Shown here in pieces: positions 8,901 through 15,287 of a stretch of DNA of 46,172 nucleotides (position 1 is its first letter; each line of letters starts with the position of its first letter). The translations under genes were made by a program, and so were the position numbers. Under the pieces are notes generated by a model. The model was not told the DNA's origin and ran no database searches. It worked only from the letters and a program-made list of their open reading frames with translations. The DNA is from Sphingomonas zeae (GTDB lineage: Bacteria; Pseudomonadota; Alphaproteobacteria; Sphingomonadales; Sphingomonadaceae): positions 1 to 46,172 of the forward strand of contig NZ_JACIFA010000021.1 in assembly GCF_014197135.1 (NCBI RefSeq), read 5' to 3'.

Positions 8901-9327
8901 GGGTGGCCGATGGACGGATCGGCACGGCCAGGAGCGCGTGATCGGCACCGACGACATCCTGGTTGTTTCGCCGTACAACATGCAGGTCGAGCTGCTGAAG
9001 CGCGTACTCCCCGATGGCGCGCGGGTCGGGACCGTGGACAAGTTCCAGGGCCAGGAGGCGCCGGTCGTGCTCATTTCGATGGCGACCTCGTCGGGCGACG
9101 ACCTACCAAGAAACATCGAGTTCCTGTACAGCCGCAACCGCCTGAACGTCGCGATCAGCCGCGCTAAGTGCCTGGCGGTCATCTATGCCAGCCCGCGGCT
9201 GCTCGAGATCTCTTGCTCCACCATCGAGCAGATGGAACTCGTCGACGGCCTCTGCTGGGCGAAGCAGTTCGCCGACGAGCAGCGCGAGCAGTTTGCGGCC
9301 ACCCTCGACAAACGACGTGCCGCTTGA
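5923..9327 (+). CDS. TM0106-type RecB-like nuclease / DnaQ-like exonuclease / SF1 helicase fusion
   Basis: A 1134-aa multidomain enzyme. The start at 5923 is chosen for its GGGGGA site; an upstream in-frame ATG lacks one. Residues about 10-230 are a RecB/Cas4-like nuclease with Asp112 (GYSD), D133-x-K135, a Q147xxxY151 motif, and four Cys (210, 213, 216, 222) that could hold a metal or Fe-S cluster. Residues about 315-500 are an RNase H-like 3'-5' exonuclease with DMEG (D320, E322). From about 700 onward is an SF1 Upf1/Dna2-like helicase with Walker A GPPGAGKT (739-746), DEAG (850), and C-terminal motifs VDKFQGQEAPVVLIS and NRLNVAISRAK. Such fusions are predicted to process nucleic acid and are found in defence islands. 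The stop overlaps the next start (TGATG). Confidence 0.9.
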   Translation: MRNYGGRTIFSASDLVNFMGCGHATVLDVRNLVSPTTFAADDENAVLLQEKGIQHERAYLRRLQDEGRSVVEIASTGTLDERAEATRRAMQEGHDVVYQGAFLVGRWHGYSDFLLRRDDVHSSLGAYAYDVADTKLARSAKAKHVLQLCVYAEMLAEVQGVIPPQMHVVLGSGEITSLRTSSVLHYFGFARRRFEAYVDAPPATSAGDPCGHCTFCRWSDSCDAEWEAADHLSIVAGMGRGQIAALRGAGIDDIGTLGLLPAGTRIDGMQPDTVVRLSNQARLQAHQRRTGERKVETLPVQPGRGFARLPRPDHGDMFFDMEGDPLFDGGLEYLFGLVAFDDDGEDRFHEFWGHDRESEKLAFEQTVDFMIDRLARFPAAHIYHYAAYEQTALKKLAMYHGTREAEVDDLLRGEKFVDLYRVVAESIRTSEPRYSIKNMEAFYLPGGRQGEVKNAGDSIIIYERWRRLGDEQLLREIADYNEIDCRSTRMCRDWLLSLRPAGMSWFEGREVAAPDPAKAAARSEADERTRRLAETLIEAEDAPWRRLLVDLLEFHRREAKPSWWAMFARQDMDREALLNDAESLAELMPHPTIAPRKEKRSTVYTFTFPAQDFKLKVGDSPLRSGTLEPAGDIVSLDEEARVIELKLGPSRSPLEPGAALIPTGPIGDAVLRAAIHRYAEHIAAGGDRYRAITSVLRRDRPILAGRTPGQAIVADGTDATAGAIDALLALDDSYLLIQGPPGAGKTYTSSQAIVALLAAGKRIGIASNSHKAINNLLADVEAVASAQGLACRGMKKSSREDQALGTRGWIEDVIGGSGSGVQPYHQLVAGTAWLFAREEMDEAFDYLFIDEAGQVSLANIVAMGVAARNVVLVGDQMQLSQPIKGTHPGSSGMSALDYLLEGHATVPAEQGVFLPVTRRMHPDLCGFISDAVYEGRLETEATTASQRLEVDCTRDPDALAPAGLRFVDVEHAGCSQRSQAEADRLALTYRSVLGGRWTDRHGQERVIGTDDILVVSPYNMQVELLKRVLPDGARVGTVDKFQGQEAPVVLISMATSSGDDLPRNIEFLYSRNRLNVAISRAKCLAVIYASPRLLEISCSTIEQMELVDGLCWAKQFADEQREQFAATLDKRRAA

Positions 9328-9725
9328 TGGCATGGTCCGATCAGGACGACCGTCGGGCCGCCCGCCTTAAAGCCGATCGCGCCGAACTGCCACGAAACGC
9401 CCGGCTGGTCGTGCGAGACGTCTGGCCGGATGGCGACGATGGCGCCGTGATCGTGCACGAGCAGTACCAGCAGCCTGCAAGATGGTGGCACCCTGCCACC
9501 CGTCTGATTGGAGTTCTGATGATCCTGCTCGCCATCGGCTGGCCAGCGATCCTGCTGTCGTTCGGCTGGACGAGGACAGGGCTTACCTTCGCCGTGGTGG
9601 ATATCGCGCTTCTCGCCACCGGGTGGGAGGTGGTGAAGTCGGGCGAAAAGAAGTGGCTGCACTGTTACGATAACGAACCTTTAGTCGCTAGCGCACCAAG
9701 GTCAGTCGATAGATATGGAGAATGA
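9327..9725 (+). CDS. small two-segment membrane protein
   Basis: A 132-aa protein whose ATG overlaps the TGA of the helicase gene, so it is translationally coupled. The first 50 residues are hydrophilic and charged. Two hydrophobic segments follow at residues about 60-80 (LIGVLMILLAIGWPAILL) and 85-103 (LTFAVVDIALLATGW), and then a short polar tail. I recognise no family. A membrane protein paired with a nuclease-helicase could anchor the system or act as an effector; that is speculation from context. Confidence 0.65.
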   Translation: MAWSDQDDRRAARLKADRAELPRNARLVVRDVWPDGDDGAVIVHEQYQQPARWWHPATRLIGVLMILLAIGWPAILLSFGWTRTGLTFAVVDIALLATGWEVVKSGEKKWLHCYDNEPLVASAPRSVDRYGE

Positions 9726-9731
9726 CAGACT

Positions 9732-10532
9732 ATGTTCGAAGAGGAAGATGCATCGGATTACACCAGCGACGACAATGAAGTGGTGAAAGCAGTCAGCACG
9801 ACAGCGCAAATCCGGGCATCATGGTCGAAGCAATTGGACCGCGGCTGGCACGGTGTGAAAGTCGCCGACTGGGCCGGGCTCTTCCTGCCGGCGAAGCTCG
9901 ATGCTGACATCCGCTTCCTCAACCTGCTGGTCGACAAGGTACCTTCCTTCGCACGCGTGGCGCAGCGACGGAGGCGAGATGCGGTGGGTCGGCTTGCCCG
10001 TGATCAGTATCTGCTTCCATGGACCCGGAAGTCGCAGCCGCAGTTCTTTGTCGAAGAACGAGCTGGCCTTGAGCCCGCCCTCAAGGACGTTGAGCACGGC
10101 TTTCCGGTCGCCCAGGTTCAGTCGCTCGTGCTGATGGCACTCGAGGCCGGCGACGTCGAGCAGGCCCGCAAGCGCCTGGTCTACTGCTGGCTGATCCCAA
10201 CGGTCCACTGCACGAACATCACTCATCGTGCGCTTCCGGGGCGCTGCGAGGACTTCGATCGTCCGCTTGACCGGTATTCGAAGCGACACCAGAAGCTGCA
10301 GGAACTCGCCGATGGCGAATTTCAGGGCGTTGCTATGACCCTCCGCCGCTACGATGGCGCCCCCATCGATCCGGATACCTACAGCCGGGCGCAACTGCTG
10401 GATGATCTTCGGACTATCGATCAGCTTCGCCCGATCGTCGACGGACTCGAGGGGCTGACGTTCCCGGACCCGGAAGAGGAAAAGGCCTATACCAAGCGGA
10501 TGACCGATCGCACCAGGAAGCTCGACGCCTGA
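9732..10532 (+). CDS. hypothetical protein, third gene of nuclease-helicase operon
   Basis: A 266-aa soluble protein, mostly helical, starting 6 bases after the membrane-protein gene. GGAG lies 11 bases before the ATG. No catalytic motif is evident. There is a basic patch (RVAQRRRRDAVGRLARDQ) near residue 80, a Cys/His-containing stretch (YCWLIPTVHCTNITHRALPGRC) near residues 155-175, and a charged C-terminus. The Cys/His spacing might bind metal, but does not match a finger I know. It is followed by a long non-coding region, so it is probably the operon's last gene. Confidence 0.65.
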   Translation: MFEEEDASDYTSDDNEVVKAVSTTAQIRASWSKQLDRGWHGVKVADWAGLFLPAKLDADIRFLNLLVDKVPSFARVAQRRRRDAVGRLARDQYLLPWTRKSQPQFFVEERAGLEPALKDVEHGFPVAQVQSLVLMALEAGDVEQARKRLVYCWLIPTVHCTNITHRALPGRCEDFDRPLDRYSKRHQKLQELADGEFQGVAMTLRRYDGAPIDPDTYSRAQLLDDLRTIDQLRPIVDGLEGLTFPDPEEEKAYTKRMTDRTRKLDA

Positions 10533-10851
10533 TAGATGCAGCCGGGCCGATCAACCGCCGCGAGATGGTTCATCGGGTCGGTCCAGCTTCCTTGGAACTG
10601 CAGGTCGAGGATCATGTCGCGCTTGTATGCCACTCATCCAGCCGGCCCAGCGTCGGCATCCCGACTGCTGGCGGACCTAGAAGTCGATCTCGCGATCTGA
10701 GGTCATCGCGACTTTATGACGATGCGCCATGGCCCCTCGGTGCGGAAGGCGGTGTGCCCGGCGCAAAGGTGAGCGAGCCGGCCAGCTGGCCACCCCGTCG
10801 ACACCTCGCCAAGACGTCACGTCATCAGCATAAGTCCGCATCGGCCCCAGT

Positions 10852-11053
10852 ATGTACATGTGTGCATGCCGCCGCGGATGCACACATGTACAAGTTAGGG
10901 GTGGATTATGCAGACATGTGCATCCGCCCTCGCTTGCACACATGTGCATCGGGGGAGATTTTATGCACATGTGTGCATCGGCGTCGCTCGCGACTCGGCC
11001 GGACGACTATGCACATATGTGCATCGAGCGCCGGTTTATGCACTTGTCTGCAT
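10852..11053. repeat. array of seven 16-bp palindromes, consensus ATGCACAYRTGTGCAT
   Basis: Units start at 10852, 10878, 10908, 10934, 10963, 11009 and 11038. Copy 6 (ATGCACATATGTGCAT) is a perfect palindrome; the others differ from it by one to three bases. Units 1 and 2 are also mirror images of each other. Spacers are 10, 14, 10, 13, 30 and 13 bases. The 10-base spacers are GC-only, while the 13-14 base spacers end in ATT or TTT, so the array has a dimeric period of about 56 bp. Regular spacing on one DNA face suggests cooperative protein binding (operator, partition or origin-like site). A weaker half-copy may lie at 10828-10841. Confidence 0.85.
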
Positions 11054-11162
11054 AATCGGCGTCGCCTGCCAGCAACTAGAAGTTCGTTGCGACATCGTCA
11101 TCGAGGGCAACATCGGCGGTTTTCCGCGACTTTCAAGCCATTGACCTCAGCGCTCATCCGAT

Positions 11163-11188
11163 GCACGCGCGCGATCGCGAGCGCGTGC
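11163..11188. repeat. GC-rich inverted repeat around a GCGATCGC core
   Basis: GCACGCGC (11163-11170) and GCGCGTGC (11181-11188) are exact complements separated by 10 bases that contain the palindrome GCGATCGC. It lies between the palindrome array and the AT-richer hairpin. Function is unknown; it could be a protein site or part of a leader RNA. Confidence 0.6.
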
Positions 11189-11209
11189 GCGCAGATCTCT
11201 CTAATCTCT

Positions 11210-11238
11210 AGACTCTATAAGATAAGAGAAGAGAGTCT
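11210..11238 (+). promoter_or_regulatory. hairpin with two GANTC sites and a -10-like TATAAG
   Basis: AGACTCT (11210-11216) and AGAGTCT (11232-11238) form a 7-bp stem. Each arm contains a GANTC site (GACTC, GAGTC), the target of the alphaproteobacterial CcrM methylase. TATAAG overlaps the left arm at 11216-11221. This is the lowest-GC stretch of the leader and a plausible promoter region for the operon starting at 11469. No good -35 match is visible. Confidence 0.4.
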
Positions 11239-11468
11239 CTCACGCGCGCGAGGCGTCGTGCCTGACGAAAACGTCCGCTGCGGACCTGACAGAAAGCACC
11301 TGTTACCCACCGCCCGGTTGCGCCAAGTCGTTCCTGGACACCAGCAAGGCTCCAGCTCCTCAGCCGCTCCCCAGGATACAGGCCATCCGCAGGATCCTTG
11401 CGGATCGGTCGCGAGAAAATTGCACCGCGATCTTGCTGCAATTTGCCGCTCTTCCTAGAAGGTAGAAA

Positions 11469-11699
11469 ATGGAGAAAGAAAGCGCCCTCAGAGCGGCGGG
11501 GGAGGCCCTGTACGGCGCCCAGTGGCAGTCGCCGCTGTCGCGCGATCTGGGCGTCACCGACCGTACGATCCGGAACTGGGTGGTCGGCCAGCACAGCGAA
11601 CCATCCGATCTGCCTTCCCGTCTCCTCCCGCTACTCCGCGCTCGGGCGGACCAGCTCGCTCACGTCATCGCGCTCGCCGAGCGCCTCCAGAACAGGTAA
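11469..11699 (+). CDS. small helix-turn-helix DNA-binding protein
   Basis: A 76-aa protein with an AAGG ribosome site just upstream. Residues 22-42 (LSRDLGVTDRTIRNWVVGQ) form a clear HTH of the Xre or Cro type: a first helix, a G-turn, and a recognition helix TIRNW. The rest is helical and may dimerise. It is the first gene of the methyltransferase operon, with the DUF499 gene 5 bases behind. A small HTH leader gene is a natural autoregulator, and the palindrome array 400 bp upstream is a candidate target. This is inferred from context. Confidence 0.8.
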   Translation: MEKESALRAAGEALYGAQWQSPLSRDLGVTDRTIRNWVVGQHSEPSDLPSRLLPLLRARADQLAHVIALAERLQNR

Positions 11700-11703
11700 C
11701 CAC

Positions 11704-14700
11704 ATGGCCTCGACGACGATCTTCGGAACCTGCCAGCCCCGGCAGGACATCCTGAACGGCACCATGTCCGAAGCGGAGTTCGCCGCGCGCCTCGGTCCCG
11801 TACTCTCCGGCCAGGGCCCCGCCGACTATGTCGACGCGCGCCGGTTCTTCGCGAACACCTACCCGACCGCCGGCCTCAAGGAACTACTCGGTCAGGTGCT
11901 CAGCCGCCTGTCCGGCCACGGCTCGTCCTCGGCGGTGTTCCGCCTCGACACCAGCTTCGGCGGCGGCAAGACGCACGGTCTCATCGCGCTGATCCATGGC
12001 GCACGCGAGGGCGCCAGCGTGCCGAACATGGGCGAGTTCGTCACCCTGCCCTCGCTGCCGACCGGCACCTCGGTCGCGGCGTTCGATGGCGAAGCCTCGG
12101 ACCCGTCCAACGGTCGCACGATGGGCGACGGCATCCGCGCGTTCACGCCCTGGGGCGAGATCGCCTATCAGATCGGAGGCGCCGCGGGATACGAGATCGT
12201 CCGCAAGTCTGACGAGATGCGCCGGGCGCCCGGCGCCGACACGCTGGCCGAGGTGTTCGGTGACCGCACCGTGCTCGTCGTCCTCGACGAGCTGGGCGAG
12301 TATCTGCGCAAGTGCCCCGACGCGTACGGCCGCGATCAGATCTCGGCTTTTCTCAAGGCGCTGTTCGCTGCGGTGGAAAGCCGCCCTCGCGCGGCCGTGG
12401 TGTTCACGCTTGCCGTTCGCTCGGACGGCAAGGCGACCGACGCCTTCGCTCGCGAGAACGAGGAGATCTCGCGGATCGTCAGCGAGCTGGAGAGCGTTTC
12501 CGGCCGCAAGGCGACGATCCTGAACCCCACCAGCGACGATGAGACCGCCGCGGTGCTGAAGCGCCGCCTGTTCGAGCGCGTCGACGTGCCGCAGGAGACG
12601 ATGGACGCCTACTGCCAGCTCTGGACCCAGTACCGCGATCGCATCGACGCAGGTCACCAGGGCGCCGAGGCTCGCACGGCGCTTGCCGCCAGCTACCCCT
12701 TCCACCCCGACCTGCTCGACACGCTGACCGGCAAGACCGCGACACTTGCCGACTTCCAGCGCGTCCGCGGCATGCTGCGCATTCTCGCCAAGACGGTCGC
12801 CAGCGTGTGGGCGAAGCGCCCCAAGGACGCGGCGATGATCCACACGCATCACGTGGATCTCGGTGACGAGGGCATCCGCCGTGAATTCACCACCCGCCTC
12901 AACCAGAGCCAGTACGACTCCGCCATCCTCAACGACATCGACGGCAAGGCGGGCCGGGCGGCGCTGGCCGCCGGCATCGACGCCGATCGCTTCGGTGGCC
13001 TGCTGCCGTACGCCAGCTACGTCGCCCGGACGATCTTCGTCCACACCATGGCGTACAACAACGAGCTTCGCGGCCTGACGCCGGCGCACCTGCGCTATTC
13101 GGTGCTGTCGCCCGACGCCGACCTCAGCTTCGTGTCGGATGCGGAAGCCGCCTTCATCCAGGGCTCGGCCTATCTCGACGACCGTCCCGGCGCGCCGCTT
13201 CGCTTCAACGCGGAGGCGAACCTCACCCAGATCATCGCCCGCGAGGAGCGGAACGTCGAAGCCGAGGCCCTGCGGGTCGAGACCGACAGCCGGATCAAGG
13301 ACATCTTCGGCGGCAACGGCTCGTTCGAGGCGATCCCGTTCCCGGCCGGCGCATTCGACGTTCCCGACGACATCGGCGACGGCAAGCCGCGGCTCGCCAT
13401 CGTCCATCACCAGGCACTCAGCATCGGCAACGTCGTCGACGAGGTGCCGGACCTGATCTCCACCATTTACCAGCGCAAGGGACAGGACGGTGGCGGGCTG
13501 CGCCAGCTGCGCAACAACCTCGTGTTCCTCGTTGCCGACGATCGGCACGTCCAGCACCTTACCGCAACCGTGTCTCGCCATCTGGCGCTGCAGGAGCTCA
13601 AGCGCGCCGACCGCTTGAACGAGCTTGCCGACCACCAGAAGGCGCAGGTCATCGAGCTGGCGCGGCGGTCGGAGTCCGACATCGCGATCGCCATCCAGCA
13701 GTGCTACCGGCACCTCTTCTACCCGAGCCGCACCGCGCTCGGCGGCGGCACGGTCTCGCTCGATCTCGCGACCATCGACCAGCACTCGGCGTCCGAGCGT
13801 CCCGGCTCCGGCCAGACCCAGATCGTCCGTCAGCTCTCCGACATCGGCAAGCTGCGCACGCCCGAGGACCAGCCGGACCTGCCGCAGTTCGTGCGCGACC
13901 GCACGCCGCTGAAGCGCATCGGCCAGATGACCGCCGCCGACCTCCGCGCCGAGTTCCGCCGCGATCCGTCGCTGCCGATGCACGTCGGTGACGACCCGTT
14001 CCGCAAGCTGGTGATCAAGGGGATCACCGATGGGGTGTTCGTCTACCAGCGCGAGGGCCTGACCGCCGGCAAGGGCGATCCCGTGCCCTCCATCGTGATC
14101 GACGGCAGCTCCATCATCTCCACGGCGGACTATGCTCGCGACCACGGCATCTTCCCGCGCTCGGTGAAGACGCCGGAGCCTGAGACGCCGATCGGCGGTC
14201 CGATGGTGAACGGCGGCGATGTTCCGGGTAGCACTACGTCGACAAAGCCGAATGGCAATGGCAGCGGCATACAGGCTCCGGCGGTTCCGTTCGGCGCTCA
14301 GCCGGGTGCCGGTGGTCAACCGGCGGGCACGCCCGCTCCGTCGACGCCATCGGCCCAGACGTTCAGCGGCGAGGGTGTGCTCAAAGACGCGCTCTCCACC
14401 GTGTTCCAGCGCGCACGGGCCGCCAAGATCGAGAAGGTGTCGAGCCTGTCGCTGACGCCGTTCGAGGTCGGGCACTTCTTCATGCTGCTCAACGTGGTGG
14501 AAAGCGTACCCGGAGCGACGAAGAAGGCCAACGCCACGATCGAGTTCGAGACGACCGCTGGGTCGGTCATCTCGATGTCCATCGACGGCACGGTGGCCGA
14601 CGCCAAGCAGACCCGGGAATTTGTGGAGCCGCAGCTGCGCGCCGCGGCGGAGAAGCACGTGGAGACAGGAATCCAGCTCGAATTCGCCGATGGCCTCGCG

Positions 14701-14790
14701 CTGTCCGGAGATGAGCCGGAAAAGATCATCGAACGACTGACGAAGTTCGGCACGTCTGCCGCCTTCGTCGAAGTCACCGCAGAGGCATGA
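11704..14790 (+). CDS. DUF499 P-loop ATPase (BrxC/PglY-like)
   Basis: A 1028-aa AAA-like ATPase. The start at 11704 follows the HTH stop by 4 bases; a longer upstream reading in the same frame overlaps the HTH gene and is rejected. Walker A is FGGGKTH (residues 85-91), characteristic of DUF499, and Walker B is VLVVLDELGEYL (190-201). A sensor-like arginine region and a long helical middle follow. A Pro/Gly/Thr-rich linker lies near residues 835-900, and then a C-terminal alpha/beta domain (SLTPFEVGHFFMLLNVVE). In BREX-type systems relatives of this ATPase work with the methyltransferase in host marking and phage blocking. Here it is next to a DUF1156 methyltransferase and an SNF2 helicase. 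Confidence 0.88.
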   Translation: MASTTIFGTCQPRQDILNGTMSEAEFAARLGPVLSGQGPADYVDARRFFANTYPTAGLKELLGQVLSRLSGHGSSSAVFRLDTSFGGGKTHGLIALIHGAREGASVPNMGEFVTLPSLPTGTSVAAFDGEASDPSNGRTMGDGIRAFTPWGEIAYQIGGAAGYEIVRKSDEMRRAPGADTLAEVFGDRTVLVVLDELGEYLRKCPDAYGRDQISAFLKALFAAVESRPRAAVVFTLAVRSDGKATDAFARENEEISRIVSELESVSGRKATILNPTSDDETAAVLKRRLFERVDVPQETMDAYCQLWTQYRDRIDAGHQGAEARTALAASYPFHPDLLDTLTGKTATLADFQRVRGMLRILAKTVASVWAKRPKDAAMIHTHHVDLGDEGIRREFTTRLNQSQYDSAILNDIDGKAGRAALAAGIDADRFGGLLPYASYVARTIFVHTMAYNNELRGLTPAHLRYSVLSPDADLSFVSDAEAAFIQGSAYLDDRPGAPLRFNAEANLTQIIAREERNVEAEALRVETDSRIKDIFGGNGSFEAIPFPAGAFDVPDDIGDGKPRLAIVHHQALSIGNVVDEVPDLISTIYQRKGQDGGGLRQLRNNLVFLVADDRHVQHLTATVSRHLALQELKRADRLNELADHQKAQVIELARRSESDIAIAIQQCYRHLFYPSRTALGGGTVSLDLATIDQHSASERPGSGQTQIVRQLSDIGKLRTPEDQPDLPQFVRDRTPLKRIGQMTAADLRAEFRRDPSLPMHVGDDPFRKLVIKGITDGVFVYQREGLTAGKGDPVPSIVIDGSSIISTADYARDHGIFPRSVKTPEPETPIGGPMVNGGDVPGSTTSTKPNGNGSGIQAPAVPFGAQPGAGGQPAGTPAPSTPSAQTFSGEGVLKDALSTVFQRARAAKIEKVSSLSLTPFEVGHFFMLLNVVESVPGATKKANATIEFETTAGSVISMSIDGTVADAKQTREFVEPQLRAAAEKHVETGIQLEFADGLALSGDEPEKIIERLTKFGTSAAFVEVTAEA

Positions 14791-14794
14791 ACCT

Positions 14795-15274
14795 ATGGTA
14801 TCCAGAACTGCTAGGGTCGAGCGCGTGACGCTCCCCACCATCGAGCCTGCCTATGAGGTGCGCGCACGGCGCATCGTCGGCAACGAGCTTCAGGTCGAGA
14901 TCTGGCAGATGCCCTCGCCGGCGTCACCGCACATTCACGTGCCTGTCCGCATGGCGGGTCTGGCCGGCCGCAACCTCGAGATCAACCAGGTCCGCATCCT
15001 CAAAAAGCTGAAGGACGCCGGCATCCGGCTCGAGGTCATGCCGATCGAGGGGCTGCGGTCGCCGATCCGCGAGGACGCGGCGCTGCGGCTTGCTCTGCTC
15101 TTCCGCACGCTGGCGCCGATGCGGTCGCGCGCGGCGATGGTGCACGTCGCCGAAGGGATCGAGGCGATGGCGCGCGAGGAAGCCGCATACTGGCTCGGCA
15201 TGGCCGTCCACCGCAAGAACCCGCGTCGCGTGCTTACCGCCCTTCGCATTCTCCTGACCGCGCCAGCGCGCTGA
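14795..15274 (+). CDS. 159-aa operon partner protein, unknown function (possibly DUF7680-like)
   Basis: A small basic alpha/beta protein, 4 bases after the DUF499 gene and 13 before the methyltransferase. N-terminal residues 15-75 look like a beta sandwich (AYEVRARRIVGNELQVEIWQ, then VPVRMAGLAGRNLEINQVRILKKLKDAG). The C-terminal half is helical, with EEAAYWLGMAVHRKNPRRV near residue 130. Proteins of this size recur between DUF499 and DUF1156 genes; I tentatively recall the DUF7680 label but am not certain. It is probably an adaptor of the complex. Confidence 0.7.
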   Translation: MVSRTARVERVTLPTIEPAYEVRARRIVGNELQVEIWQMPSPASPHIHVPVRMAGLAGRNLEINQVRILKKLKDAGIRLEVMPIEGLRSPIREDAALRLALLFRTLAPMRSRAAMVHVAEGIEAMAREEAAYWLGMAVHRKNPRRVLTALRILLTAPAR

Positions 15275-15287
15275 GATCGGACTACAT

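Larger units (their letters stand above)
10533..11468. other. 936-base non-coding control region upstream of the methyltransferase operon
   Basis: No convincing gene is present; the open frames are compositional and read through tandem repeats. The region holds an array of seven palindromes (10852-11053), a GC-rich inverted repeat (11163-11188), an AT-richer hairpin with paired GANTC sites (11210-11238), and the ribosome site for the HTH gene near 11460. From 10533 to about 10825 I see no clear signal. Confidence 0.7.

Noticed and set aside
10852..11053. CRISPR-like array
   Set aside because: Units are short palindromes with 10-30 base spacers, spacers are GC-simple, and no cas genes are near.
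10565..11458. Long open frame through the palindrome array
   Set aside because: Its translation is Cys/His-rich only because it reads the repeats; it has no good ribosome site and no family.
11398..11703. N-terminal extension of the DUF499 protein
   Set aside because: It overlaps the well-supported HTH gene in another frame and has no DUF499 similarity.
11884..14841. Very long minus-strand open frame
   Set aside because: Antisense shadow of the DUF499 gene in high-GC DNA, rich in Arg, Gly and Val, with no motifs.
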